From NCBI GenBank assembly GCA_032433595.1, contig JASWJB010000194.1:19018-83017 (forward strand): a DNA stretch of 64,000 nt. Reading direction: 5' to 3'. Position 1 is the stretch's first letter. Every line of letters starts with the position of its first letter. Both the position numbers and the translations under genes were made by a program. This document shows, one piece after another, positions 1 through 10,945 of the stretch. A model generated the notes under the pieces. It was given only the letters and a program-made list of their open reading frames with translations, did not search any database and was not told where the DNA came from. This DNA is from Conoideocrella luteorostrata. Taxonomy: Eukaryota > Ascomycota > Sordariomycetes > Hypocreales > Clavicipitaceae.

Positions 1-893
1 TTACATAAAGGTACCTACAAATATGCAAGAATGGTTACCCCGCTTGTCCAGCGTCCAGACGTGCTGCCCGATGCATATTGGACACATCATTCCTTATGAC
101 CAGGCTGCAATTTTGTCCGGTCCCCTCATATCTCTGGGCGCTTAACAGATCAACACTCGTTACTCCGTAATCCAAATAACACTTAAGATACATGATGGGC
201 ATTTATCGAGTTCAATTCATAGTGCGAAAAAATGGAAACGAGACCACCTTGAAATTCGTCGAATGCAATGAAGCTTTTGTGGAATCGACGGTAATCATTC
301 GCAGACCTATGAAGATTTCTGATGCCGCCATTTCTGGGATATTAACGAGATGCAAGGTAGATAGAAATACAGAGTCATGGAGACAGAGTCCAACTTCAAG
401 ATGTCACATTCATGCAGTCCGTAATCAGTGTGACATGAGATTGCGGTCGAGGCGTCTGCGTGCCTGGCACAGCTCATTCACATCCCATCCTCAGCTACCC
501 CCAAGCTCGCTGTCAGATCTAGTTTGCGAATCAAAGCCCCTGTTATGTGAATACGTAGGAAATCTCGTGACCTCTAGCTACCGTTTAAGACAAGGCAATC
601 TACCAGGTCAGGATGAGGAGGAATTGCCGACCAAGTTGGAGCGAGGTGTCCCTCCAGTACGCCTCGCCAATGAGGGCTGCAGAATGCCGTACCATGGATT
701 GTAAAGTGGAAAATCTCTTTCAACTTAGCCGTGGAACCTAGCATGATAACAACTGTATAAGAATGAGTACCGCCCTGCCTCGGCGGTCATATTCCACGCC
801 CAAACTGCGTTTCATAATATTTCTTTACACATAGGTGCTTATAGAATGTACTAGCAAAAAGGAAGCATAGCCGTATTCGAGGAAGCTACCATC
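1..893. other. gene-poor left end
   Basis: No gene is recognised here. A 170-codon ATG frame runs on the + strand at 192-704, but its product has no motif, domain or repeat that I recognise and no splice context, so it is not called. One exact copy of the 9-mer TACTCCGTA lies at 161-169. The sequence is probably decayed intergenic DNA continuous with the pseudogenes to the right. Confidence 0.5.
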
Positions 894-1301
894 ATGGCCG
901 AGGCCACGATAGGGCGGCTGCCGGCGGCTCTTACTGCTGCAACCAACGAGGTGACGGTGGCAGCAGCTAATGTCAACTTTGATATCTGCCTCGTAAAGTA
1001 TGAGGCCCCAAAGGAGTATCATCAACTCTGGAGCCTACTATCGGCAAGGCGAAAACAGGGTGCAGAGTTCGGAAAGAGTCATGTCATAGCTCGAAGGCCT
1101 GCTGCCCTTTTTGAAGGAGCGTACTCCCCGACACCCAACCTAGTTGGTGCCTACGGAAAACGCGTGTCCGAAATTTCGAAGCTAGCTTCGGATACCGTTT
1201 CGAACGATTGTCCAATTTACGAAGTGAGGATATTTACTTTTTGCCATCACAGCAACGATGCGAACATGAGGCAGGGTTGCCACTCGAGACTAAGATGTTA
1301 G
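894..1301 (+). pseudogene. N-terminal relic of a large fungal uncharacterised protein family
   Basis: The frame opens with ATG at 894 and encodes 135 aa. The first about 100 residues resemble the N-terminus of a protein family, function unknown, found in many copies in filamentous fungi. Such proteins start MAEA, then have an 'EAP-EY' segment, a 'Ls-RR---AE-G--H--AR' segment and a 'P-LV-AYG-RVSEI' segment, all visible here (for example GAYGKRVSEISK near residues 85-96). The family normally continues with a glycine/alanine-rich 'GADGT-IWAAATSG' block; here the frame drifts and stops instead, and the continuation in neighbouring frames is interrupted. This fits a decayed copy. Family recognition is from memory of sequence patterns, so it is tentative. 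Confidence 0.5.
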
Positions 1302-2439
1302 CGCTAGAATGTTGGGATGAGATCATTGACGTACTAGCTGGTATCACTGTTGTACGAAGTCACGGCAATTGGCTGGTAAGGTTGGCTGTAGCCAGCTTTC
1401 TTAGTCAATTAGCCAAGCAGGAATCTTCCTCTATTGATAGGATTACGCTTTGTCCTGATTTCGTATGTTGGCGCTGCATAAGGATAGACCCCAAGCATGC
1501 GAATAACATATATATATATACTGACATGGAATGAATCGACTACATCAATACTATTTAAGCGTACTAGTAGTGAAGTTATATCTTGGATTCTTGGGCAAGA
1601 AGAATAACTCCATGAATCCGTTGACACTTATCCTCCTCGCCATTTCGAGAGATGACGCAGATTCGCTTGGAACATGGCATGTTATTATTCAACTTTCGGC
1701 TCGGCAAGCTCAAGGCTCTTGTCCTTTGGTGATCCGATGTACCACGTATTCAGGAAGCAATTTGCCGGTGTCCATGTTTCCGAACACACACCTAACACGG
1801 AAGGCTGCCTAACTGCACATCTTACTTGCTGGGACGAATAAAACAGACCGGTATCGTTTAAATTGTGGTTGTTTCTTGTCGTTCTGTTCCGAGATCGTGG
1901 TATCGACTTCTCTTGGCTAAATTGCCTGCACTGCTGCCCCCCGCTCCCTTCTTGTCAAAAGCACATGTTGGTTCTACCTAGCTCTGGAGGTTCGTGCCGA
2001 TGCGTTTGCATAACTTCGCCAAGACGTGACTTCGAGGTCGACCAACATCATTGCCTCTAATTATCTGTCCGCCTAGTTGGTACAAGAATGCAGCTCTCAA
2101 GATCATCGCCATCGGAACACGTTGTGGACGACGGTTTACATCTCTCCCGTCGCTTAGTATGTGTACTCTCGCAACTTTCGTTAGTAAATACAGTTTCATA
2201 GGCCGTAGCCACAAGACTGCCATTCGGAACGCCACTCGGGACATCACAGTGGACAACGCGGTGACAATCGGGGGAGCTGGGGAAGATTCCTTTGGACCGT
2301 AACTTTGGAACCATTTCGACTTTACGCCGCTATTCGAGCACAATATCTTGACTATCCCGCCAATAAGTCTGCCGACTATCTTCTCGTAGGGCACATCGAG
2401 GTCACCCGAAAAGGAGCACAGAAAACTTTAATCGGGTTA
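1302..2439. other. no intact gene; decayed sequence
   Basis: Only short overlapping frames on both strands, none with a recognisable product. The right part may contain the decayed membrane domain of the ABC transporter relic that follows, but I could not match it. An AT run (ATATATATATA) lies near 1510. Confidence 0.4.
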
Positions 2440-3480
2440 AGGTTTCGTCGGTCTCCTGTTGTGTTTGCTAATATACTAGCCACGACTACAGGCCAACATT
2501 CTATCTTCAACAATGCCAACTTTTATATGACGCACACCTAACTTGTGGCGCTTGCAGGGCCAGTCAGGTCCGGAAAATCTAATCTTATGAGAACGATAGT
2601 AGGGAATGCAATCTTTGCTCAAGAAGCACTGTACGTTGAGCGGCACCACATTGCGTATTGTCATCACTGATGTTGGCGTTATTGCCTCTGGGGCCACCTA
2701 CAATGACCTGTAGCGCCGTTTATCATAGCTCTGCTCTACTGTGCACAGCATTTCTATCTTCAGACATCACGGTAGATGCGACATCTTGATTCGGAGTCGA
2801 AAGCACCGCTTTGCACCCGGTTTATCGAGACCACCAACGGCTTAACACATATTCGAAATTTGGCTGGCATGCCGAGTTACTATCTCATTTTGCCTTAGCT
2901 GTTGACATAACGGTAAGCATTTGAAAGAGCACACTTCTCTTGACTCAACTTTAATTCCTAGAGTATAACGGAGATATCAAGATCGATGTGACCTGTCCGA
3001 GATCTCGCATCAAGACCTCCGGTCGTCAATAACCTCAGTTGCCCAGGACATAGTAGAGCGTCCTGGAACAGTTTTGCAAACATCCTCTCCATATCCATCA
3101 CGAAACTAGGAGAATGAAACTAAAACCTAATCCTGTCGGAGGTGCCAAACATAGTAGGGTTGCTGGACCACCATGGCGGATTCTGCGCTCCATTGGCTAC
3201 TAATGGGCTCTCTCACGGCCAAAAGCAATTATTCCTATTGCCCGAGAAATTAAGGATAATTTGAAGAAAATAAAAGCATTTTACTTGTTGACGAAGCCAC
3301 CAGTGGAATGGGCCGGCAAACGAGTGAGGTTATGCGGCAGACCATGCATGAAGTGTTGAGTGACTACACCACAATTCTCGCCTCCCATCAACGCACAGAA
3401 GTTGGAAAATCGGAGCTTGTCGTAGAACTGAACGCTAAGCGCGTAGTTTCTATCAAAGGAAAGGGAGGTGGCGAGATAAA
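2440..3480 (+). pseudogene. decayed ABC-C (MRP-type) transporter fragment
   Basis: Pieces of an ABC nucleotide-binding fold lie in order on the + strand but in changing frames. A Walker A region at 2557-2580 reads GPVRSGKS, preceded by VALA and followed by a 'VGNAIFAQEALYVE' stretch typical of ABC-C NBD1, then a TGA. Around 2830-2900 a piece resembles the 'T-RAFGW' part of the second membrane domain. At 3208-3222 there is an ABC signature LSHGQ followed by KQLF, typical of ABC-C NBD2. At 3284-3307, one frame away, a Walker B reads LLVDEATSG. After that come the switch-histidine segment ILASHQ and a terminal 'ELVVELNAKRVVSI' strand. Stops and frameshifts separate the pieces, and the signature lies only about 0.65 kb from an NBD1-type Walker A, so most of the second membrane domain is missing. 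Such ABC-C proteins export conjugates and toxins; this copy cannot make one. Confidence 0.8.
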
Positions 3481-3564
3481 TGTAGCTTATTGTGTTTTCT
3501 CAGCAAATAGAATGACATTCGGGTTTCCACCATCTACAATGCCATGTCTAGCTCTATCTTTCAA

Positions 3565-4590
3565 CTACGGAGCCCAATACATGACCTCACCATGCGAACT
3601 TGTAGGAGATACAAGAGAAGGATCAGCGACAGTTAGCCCCGTTGAAGCCTTGTTGGATGCCGGTGCTGTTTCCGCGTTATCTGGAGGCTTTGACACGCTG
3701 ACAGCTGGTAATTCGACGGGAGCCATGCCTGTACCGTCCATTTCGAATGTTCCGCTGGGCGGACGATATGGATCGTGGGGTCGATCGGCTCTGCCTGCGA
3801 GAATGAAACGTTAGCACATGGTGGACTTCACTGCCCAATTGCACAATAACCCTGCATAGCACTTACCCCCGAACGGAGCAAACGGATCGATATTAGGAAG
3901 CGTTGGCTGGGCGTGACTGGTATTTTGCTTCTCAGAATCATGTATCCTTGACTCTCCCCCCAGTGTCTCCGTCTCGCTAGCATCACAACTCTCCCTGCGT
4001 TTCTTCCTGCGTCGAGAGACAAGACATATGATAATCACTAGAGCCAGTATGGCAGCGCCTCCAGTGGCCGCACCGGCAATAGCGCCTGATGATAATCCTT
4101 GGCTAGGAGCAGCATTCGGCGGAGCTAAAGTGCTAGTCGGTTTCCGAGTATTCGTCGAATAACTAGCCGTAGACGAGGCTGTCGTAATGGCAACGTCTCC
4201 AGTGGACGATGCTGTTGTTTTAGGAGCCTCGGAGTAAATGACTGTATGCTTCGTCACTGTAACAATCGAGTCGTTGGGAATTGTGTGCGTGATTCCCGAG
4301 TCTGTTTTTGTCGGAGTTGGCGTGACAGTATCTGTGACAGTATCTGTGGTAAATAACGAGGATAACTCGGTGGGAAGAGCGGTTGGAAAATCAGTGGGAA
4401 AATCAGTGGGAAGTTCAATGGAAGATTCAGTAGCGCTCGTCGGTCCATCACCGCGCTCAGGGGGAGCATCACGAGCACAGTTATTCGAAGAGCAAGGGTT
4501 TGTGGAGCAGCACCCTATGAAGTTGTTGATATGACAGCTGTAGAATTGAGTTCCTGGAGGGCAGTCGTATATTTGCGAGTCGACCGCCAT
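3565..4590 (-). CDS. Cys-rich single-pass membrane protein (WSC/Mid2-like layout)
   Basis: Two exons: 4590-3867 and 3794-3565 (- strand). The intron at 3866-3795 has donor GTAAGTGC, branch GCTAAC and acceptor TTCTCGCAG; joining gives 317 codons plus stop. The N-terminus (about residues 8-40) has eight cysteines in a CPPGTQFYSC...GCCS..PCSSNNC pattern. A Ser/Thr/Pro-rich stalk follows (about 45-165) with tandem PTDFPTDFPT repeats. A Gly/Ala/Ile/Leu transmembrane helix lies near 172-195, followed by basic RRRKKRR and a Pro/Ser-rich cytoplasmic tail. There is no cleavable signal peptide, so a type III anchor is likely. The layout recalls fungal wall-stress sensors, but the Cys region is not a classical WSC domain. 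Function unknown; a surface or wall role is inference. Without splicing the frame would end early, in the intron at 3811. Confidence 0.8.
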
Positions 4591-5623
4591 GGCTGTTGGT
4601 ATCAGTCTAGAGAGACTGCTGGCCTCGTAGGGGGGGAAGAGACAAGGAAAGAGAGAAAGAAAGAATCTGCATGAGGTAAGAAGAGTGGGAAATACTGTCA
4701 GTCAAGTCTTGGTCCGTAGAATGAACAGCACCTGACTTTGACTGATGTGCATGTGGTGGCTGCGGTGGCGGTGTCCCGTGTGTGAATCGGTGGGCTTGCA
4801 CGCGGAATCAGATGACACGGTTTATCTGAAGATTGATCAAACGCAGGCAGAGGCAGTGAAGAAAGCATCATGAAGAAATAAAGTGGAAAGTTGGCAGACC
4901 TAGTACGCCGGCTGGCTACAGGTGAACCGCCAATTCGGTAGCACAGGTTCGCACGGCCACGACAATCTCTCACATCCAGATTTCACAAAGCAAGGTCTCG
5001 CCGAAACAAGACTCTCATTGATCCGGTACATTGGTCTTGATGCTAATCCATGTCCTTCTTGTGTCGTTAGAAAGTTATCATATTCTCGGAGTCAATAAGG
5101 GGCAACGCCGAAACTTTTCACATTCGCATTTTCGATTTCGGCTTTCATAACGAAGAAAAGAGCGCTCGTATACCATTATAGCTTGAAGCCTAGCGGGAAC
5201 TACGCAAAGCTCACAACCATCTTCGAGCTTTCTCCGGCATTGAGCCCGATGTCGGGTGCCTGCATCACAGAAAAAGTGAGCAAACAGTGAGGTGAGGTAA
5301 TGGTGTGACGCCGCGTTTTGGAAGCGAAACGTGTGGGACGGACCGGTTCACGACATTTGTACATGGACAAGGTGTATGTCCCTGTTCTCTTTTGCTCAAA
5401 CGCTCAAACCACCACGCTTACTGAGGCATAGTTCGGGGGAATGTTGAACAGGTCGCACCCACGAGTCACCCAGTACATCACAATCAACAAAGCGTCTTCA
5501 ATGCGCCAATCCGTTCATTGATATTGAAAGAAATATATGCCCGACCTTTTGGACTCAGATAATGCGCCTCAAATGGAATGCCGTAGCGATCGAATGTACA
5601 CCAAAACCCTCGAATCAAGTTGT
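4591..5623. other. intergenic: membrane-protein promoter and PUF6 3' flank
   Basis: No gene seen. The part next to 4590 carries a purine-rich stretch on the + strand (pyrimidine-rich on the coding strand near 4630-4680), usual for fungal 5' leaders. The part near 5500-5623 should hold the PUF6 3' UTR. Confidence 0.5.
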
Positions 5624-7730
5624 TCACAGCTTCTCTAACAGTAATTTACTACCAGCATTTCCAACGGATACCTCGGGCTTCTTCTTGCCTTTTTTTCCAT
5701 TCTGCTCCACCTTCTTCTCATCTTGGGCGTCTTTGGCAGCCTTCTGCTCTGGTGTCATCTCGACCGCAGCCTTTTGTAGCAGCTTCTTATTCTTCTTCAA
5801 AGTTTTCTTGAGCTCGTCAGTATTGCTAAAGTCATTGGATTCTGTCAAGCCAACAACGACGAATGAACTGGGACCCGTGGCCCAGTCGATGATATAGTCC
5901 TTAATGACGGGGTACAGGATATCAGCAAAGTTTAGAGGAGGGTCGGTTGCTATGACCTTGCCAACAGCTTTGTCGAATTTTCCACCTTGGATGAGAGACT
6001 TCAACATGCGCCCGCCAAATGGTGTAGCTGAGATGTGAGGTCTGGCCATATCATCATCAGCAAGTTCTTCCTTGGGATCACCAGCAGCAGATCGGGCGAT
6101 GGCTTCGAGGGCCTTGGTCTTATCGCCAGTTCCGGAGAGTAGGACGTCGGTAACAAATTGGCATCCGAAGGCGGACGCCGTGAAATCGATAGCGCCTTGC
6201 TCGATAGCCGGGACCAAGTACGGTGAAAATGCGGCGGCAAGCTCCTGTCGTCGAGCATCCTCATCTTTCTTACTCGTGGTCTTGCGAATCTCAGCTACTT
6301 CCTTCAGAATATCAAGGTCGAATGAGTGGCTCGCCGGGAACAAAGACCTTGAGAGTCCCTCAAACAAGTAGAGGAATGTGGTTCTAGCGTAGGGATTGTT
6401 GATAGCACCAACGATATTCTGAGTGACCTCATCTGCGTTCTCTCCAACAAGTTCGGGGAACACTGACTTGGCCGTGAGCTTAGTGTCATCAATAACGTCG
6501 AAAGCTGTCAAGATGACTGTGTGAGCATACACATCGCCAGACATCAGAAGTATTGTGTCCTTGTACACCTTGATATGTTGTTTTCTGTCCTTGGCAGATC
6601 CATAAGCCAGTAGCAGACAGGAAAGCCGGGCACCGGATTTTGTGAACGCCATGTTCTTCAACAAATCACCGCCCTCATCTCCCTTGATCATTTCGATAAA
6701 CTCATTGAAGTCTTCGCTTCCAGATTGGATGTTCTCAAAGTACTGCAACATGGCATCGTGTAACATGGTGAATCCAGTCATACGCTTTTGGACGAGAGAA
6801 TTGATCATATCCAATAACGTCTTCATGATAGGCGCGCGTTTGCTGGGTTCAATCTCAAGAATTTCCTTCAGATCCGCAGTAGGTTTGGTATCCTTTGTCA
6901 ACTCTTTGATACTGAACTCGGGGCCGTACCATTCCCGCAGAAGAAGTGCTTTATGTTCCTTCGTAGCAACCGTTCGGTAGATGTCGTCCAGAATCCACGA
7001 AGCCTCAGAGTGATTGATAAGCTTGCGAACCCTGCCGTAGAAGTTGGGAATAACCAGATCTCGGATCTCATCATCGTCGTGTACGAGCAATTTACCAATC
7101 AAAAACTTGGCATATTTGCTTTCTGACAATTGCGCATAGGTTCCCTCGAGTTCACGTGCAATTTGCTTCCTCTGATCGGGGGTAGCATATTTGATGGCAG
7201 TCTGAACAGCACGAACAGCATCGTGCTTGAGAACGAAATCCTTGCAGCGGCCGGTAATGATGCCAAAAAGCTCCTCGACCAGTTTCTGTCGCTCCTCCTT
7301 GGGGACGTGTGATTTTCTCCTCAATCGCTCCCATATCTTCTTGGTACGCTGCACTTCGTCGGCTAGAGGCTTGGCAGCTTTGCGTTCTTGTGCCAGTTGC
7401 TTTTGCTTCGCATGGGATTCTCTTGAGGTCAAGCCGTCTACAAACTGTGTTAGCACATGGAACAGTGGCGATCTTCACTTGGGACAACCTACTGCGATCA
7501 AAATCATTGGCCCCGGCGCCTGATTTGTCTTTCTTAAACTTGTCGGAGTATTTTGGTTTCAGCTGCACGCCGCCATCTTCAGAATCAGAATCGGAAACAT
7601 CATCGCTTGACGTTGGTGCAGCAGCCTCAGCCTTGGGCTTTTCCACTCGGGCTTTCTTCGAGTCAGACCTTCCCTTACTGCTGGGAGTGGCCTTCCTTTT
7701 ATTGCCAGCGGTAACAGGTTTCGCGGCCAT
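5624..7730 (-). CDS. PUF6: Puf6-like Pumilio-repeat ribosome-biogenesis protein
   Basis: Two exons: 7730-7493 and 7437-5624. The 55-nt intron (7492-7438) has donor GTAGGT, branch GTGCTAACA and acceptor TTTGTAG; the join gives 683 aa. Residues 1-80 are Lys/Ser/acidic (nuclear or nucleolar targeting). From about residue 85 the conserved LADEVQRTKKIWERLRRKS block begins, then Pumilio-type helical repeats (for example 'AVRAVQTAIKYAT', 'SKYAKFLIGKLL') and a C-terminal CPL-type region with 'FGCQFVTDVL'. The end is Lys-rich. In yeast, Puf6 binds RNA, joins pre-60S particles together with Loc1 and represses ASH1 mRNA translation; the ribosome role is the conserved one. The gene is divergent from GIR2 361 bp away, and an AAATTTTT motif lies 138 bp upstream of the ATG. 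Confidence 0.95.
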
Positions 7731-8091
7731 TTTTGAAACTGGCCGTGGAAGAAAGAAACCTGATGGGATGGAGTGGCAGAAGTGGAAGTCGTCGTGATCT
7801 ATAGCACAATCAAAGCGCCAGCCTCTGCGACAAAGTTCTTCTGTCCCAGTGCCATGCCTGTTTCCCGAAATTTTTAAAAATCTGCCGAGCGGTGAATGCT
7901 GCGTTAAGCCTGAAATGGACCGGCGGACCCCGCTATGGAGAAGTCAGGACCCCACCTGTCGCTCTCTTGTCTCTGTATGCTTCAGCAGCCGCTATAACAT
8001 CGTCGACGAAACTGGTCTCGCAAGCAGTTACATCTTTGTACCTCATAGGAATTGAGCTTTCGTTTAGGCCGGCTAGCGTCATCCCGTCGTC
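7731..8091. promoter_or_regulatory. shared divergent promoter PUF6 / GIR2
   Basis: The 361-bp gap between two divergent start codons must hold both promoters. A GAAATTTTTAAAAATC segment at 7867-7882 resembles the yeast RRPE ribosome-biogenesis element (AAAWTTTT). There is no clear TATA box. Confidence 0.6.
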
Positions 8092-8863
8092 ATGGGTCGC
8101 GAAGAGCAAATCGAGGAGCGAGAAGTTCTCGAGTCCATTTTCCCCGAAGAAATCACATGTACGTACCGCCCATGCCCCCGCGGCCGCCTTCGCTTATTTT
8201 CGCAAGTGCTAATAACACCGCCAACCAGATCTATCCGACACCGAATTCCAAGTATCAATCAAACTAGATATTATCGACGACGAACAAGAAAAAGACGAGG
8301 ATTCAGCGCCTGGTTTTCTCCTCCAGGTCCGCTATCCCGACGAATATCCAGATGTTGCTCCCCATCTTGACCTCCTAAGCGCTCCTAATGCCTCATCCCA
8401 CGAATATTTCAGCATCGGCGATGATAGAGACCAACTGCTCGCGGGCGTCCAAGAAACCATTCAAGAAAATCTCGGTATGGCCATGGTGTTTACCATCGTG
8501 TCAGCTATAAAAGAAGCCGCTGAGCAAATCGTCCAAGATCGCAAAGATGTCGTCGCAAAGGCTAAGGAGGAAGCTGCCTTGGCTGCGGAGAGAGAAGAAA
8601 ATAAAAAGTTTCACGGCACGCAGGTTACGCCTGATTCATTCATGAAATGGCGAGATGGTTTCATCAAGGAAATGGAGGAGAAGGAGAAGAAGGAAGAAGA
8701 AGAAAGATTAGCAGAGCTGAAAAAGGCCAGGATCAAGGAACCTGTCAAATTGACGGGGAGGCAGTTGTGGCAGACAGGCTTGGCTGGCACCGTTGATGAG
8801 GAGGATGAGGAGGATGATTTGCCAACAGATGGAGTGGAAAAGCTGACTGTGGAAGCTGCTTGA
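8092..8863 (+). CDS. GIR2: RWD-domain protein, Gir2-like
   Basis: Two exons: 8092-8158 and 8229-8863. The donor GTACGT follows the first base of a Tyr codon; the acceptor CCAACCAG has branch GTGCTAATAAC. The product is 233 aa. The RWD domain occupies about residues 1-115: an N-terminal EEREVLESIFPEEI helix, the conserved hairpin YPDEYPDVAP, and a C-terminal helix (AMVFTIVSAIKEAAEQIV). A long charged coiled coil rich in Glu/Lys follows (about 120-190), then a 'LTGRQLWQTGLAG' motif and an acidic tail. In yeast, Gir2 binds the GTPase Rbg2 and the kinase activator Gcn1, linking translation and amino-acid response. The acidic, disordered RWD layout and length fit Gir2/RWDD1. Confidence 0.92.
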
Positions 8864-9214
8864 GATGTACGTCAAAGGGTCATGTGGAAGGGGAAATGAA
8901 ACTTGCATCATATTTGGAGTTAGGAATGAACATGGATTACATTGGGCTGCGATCTTCGATGGGAGCATGACTAGACACATGCAAGGGAGTATGGCCGTCC
9001 CAAAGCATAGAATTCGGAACCCGCCAGGTCAGATTACGGGGTATAAAACTGTTTTAGATTTAGAAAACAAATAACGTCCACCCGGGGATCTCCAAACAGT
9101 CTTCAATAATTTTTTTTCTCGAACCAAGTTGCTTTCCGAGCAACTGACCCAAACGCCGTCCTAATGCCGTCTATAATTTACCTTACATCCCAAGTCTGTA
9201 GTCATCTCTTCGGT
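8864..9214. other. convergent 3' regions of GIR2 and ACL4
   Basis: A 351-bp tail-to-tail gap with no gene. A T-run near 9110 and AT-rich stretches may serve as polyadenylation signals. Confidence 0.5.
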
Positions 9215-10348
9215 TCAGCCTTCCATCTCCTCATCATTATCATCCTCTTCGCCGTCTTCAGCGCCAGAGTCCTCCCAATTATCTTCCTCTCCCTCGGGCA
9301 TCTCACCCAGCTCTTTGTTGATGCTCTGGAACAGCTCGACAGCATGTTCGCCTAATCTCTCATCCTCGTATTCCAGCATAGCATAAAGCTTGAGACAATT
9401 CGCTAGCCACTTGCGCCCTGTAGACCACGTTGACCTCCATGTCTCGGTAGCATCCCCATCCCCACCTCCGTTTTGCTGAGCCTGAGAGTCTCGCTGCTTC
9501 TCCCCAGAGATGTACAGACACCACCCGCCGAGATACCATGCCTCTACACTCTGATCATCGTCAGAGACCAGTCGCTCCAAGACCTGGAGAGCTTCATCCT
9601 CCATCTCCGTCTCGAGTAGCAAGCGAGCTAAGCCAATTCGTGTAGCAAATGCAGGAACATCAGGGTGAGCAGGAGGCAAATCCTGCCAGAGCTCCAAGCT
9701 CCGTCTGAGGGCCTGCTTTGCTTCATCAAATCGCTCTTGCGAAATGCGCACATTAGCGACAGTCTGCCATGTCTCCGGGGAGTTTGGCGCAATCATCATA
9801 GCCTCTGTGACGAGAGTCTCGCAGCGTTGCTCTGCGTCATCCTCCCAAGACAGGTCTGTCATGTACACTTCCGCTACAGCGCAAAGCACGCCCCCCAGCT
9901 TCTGCTGCTTCTCATCAATAGTCGCCTGCTGCTCCGGCGTTCTGCTCGGCAAATCATTCAAGTTTTGGATCTGCTTGCGCAGTGTGGAGGCGCCTCGCTC
10001 GAACCATTTGACGCTGTCCTGGCCACCGTCTTCGCTCAACTGCGCTAAAAAGAGGAATTTTTCCGGGCCGCCGCCGACTTTCTCGTCTGTCATGCCATCT
10101 TCGTCAAGCTTCACCGCTTGCTCAAAGTAGCTACGACCTTCTTCGACATCGCCAGATTCGACGAATAAAGTACCCAGCAGGTTGATTGCGCGCAGCTCGA
10201 AATCTCCACCGGAGCCAGTAGATTCGAGGGCCTTGGAAGCGAGCGCAATTGCTTCGTCGAGATTGCCGACTTCGAATTGGGTATCGGCGTCACTGAGCAG
10301 AGGGCCAGGGCTCTGCTGCTTTTTGTTCTCCGGCCGGCTGGGCGCCAT
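9215..10348 (-). CDS. ACL4: TPR assembly chaperone of ribosomal protein L4 (Acl4-like)
   Basis: One exon, 377 aa, starting at the ATG at 10348 (MAPSRPENKK). The frame stays open upstream, but that part is Cys/Phe-rich and unlike a TPR protein, so it is taken as leader. Tetratricopeptide repeats run through most of the protein: 'GNLDEAIALASKAL' (about 28-41), 'INLLGTLFVESGDVEEGRSYF', 'NSPETWQTVANVRISQERFD' and 'RIGLARLLLETEMEDEALQVL'. The C-terminus is strongly acidic (EEDNWEDSGAEDGEEDDNDEE). Acl4 in yeast holds Rpl4 co-translationally and delivers it to nucleolar pre-60S particles; the acidic end is typical. The gene is divergent from RIB5, and AAAATTTT lies 201 bp upstream of the start. Confidence 0.9.
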   Translation of the reverse strand: MAPSRPENKKQQSPGPLLSDADTQFEVGNLDEAIALASKALESTGSGGDFELRAINLLGTLFVESGDVEEGRSYFEQAVKLDEDGMTDEKVGGGPEKFLFLAQLSEDGGQDSVKWFERGASTLRKQIQNLNDLPSRTPEQQATIDEKQQKLGGVLCAVAEVYMTDLSWEDDAEQRCETLVTEAMMIAPNSPETWQTVANVRISQERFDEAKQALRRSLELWQDLPPAHPDVPAFATRIGLARLLLETEMEDEALQVLERLVSDDDQSVEAWYLGGWCLYISGEKQRDSQAQQNGGGDGDATETWRSTWSTGRKWLANCLKLYAMLEYEDERLGEHAVELFQSINKELGEMPEGEEDNWEDSGAEDGEEDDNDEEMEG

Positions 10349-10945
10349 ATTTTGTATAGGATTTATTGAGTATATGAATGAACTTTCAAGGATCGATATT
10401 TCTTCAAGACGAAGGCAAAAGCAAAACAAAACCAAGAAACAACACTCAACAAAGTGTTTTGTATGGAGTAGATCGCAGAATGCTGCTGCACCTCGAGGTA
10501 ACGGAGGTTTCCCACTCGGGCCGGATGCAAGCTTGGTTGGCCCATATGAAAATTTTGGGCGGGTATGTCTTATCGATAGCCTACCCATTGTACAGACTAT
10601 GGGCTACGGAGCTCTGACACCCCACTATTCGTAGACCCGACTTTGGTTGCAACTTGGTGGCAACTAACAAACTAGTTACCCCTCCAGCCTCTGGAAGGGT
10701 CGGTCATTTGGCGGGATCCGTCTACGGAGTACTTACTCATAGTACACATCGCCTTCAGGTTTCCCATCCCGATACGAGCCGTTCTTGCGTAGTAAAGCCG
10801 GACATCTTCACTTAAACAAACCGTCCTCAGATCTCATCGAATCATTTCACAGGTTTCCGACTCTTTCGTGCCCACTAACTTGTCATTTCACTACTCCATC
10901 TCATCCCTCAATCCCTCAATCTCACAGCCGCACAGTCAAGCCGCC
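10349..10945. promoter_or_regulatory. divergent promoter region ACL4 / RIB5
   Basis: 597 bp between divergent starts. It contains the palindrome AAAATTTT at 10549-10556 (RRPE-like, nearer ACL4) and one TACGGAGTA at 10723-10731. The 150 bp before RIB5 are CT-rich on the coding strand, as usual for fungal leaders. Confidence 0.6.

Noticed and set aside
192..704. 170-codon ATG frame on the + strand
   Set aside because: No recognisable motif, biased composition or splice context; it lies in a decayed region where frames of this length occur by chance.
10349..10588. 80-residue N-terminal extension of ACL4
   Set aside because: Cys/Phe-rich sequence in the divergent promoter; the MAPSRPENKK start gives the expected TPR protein length.
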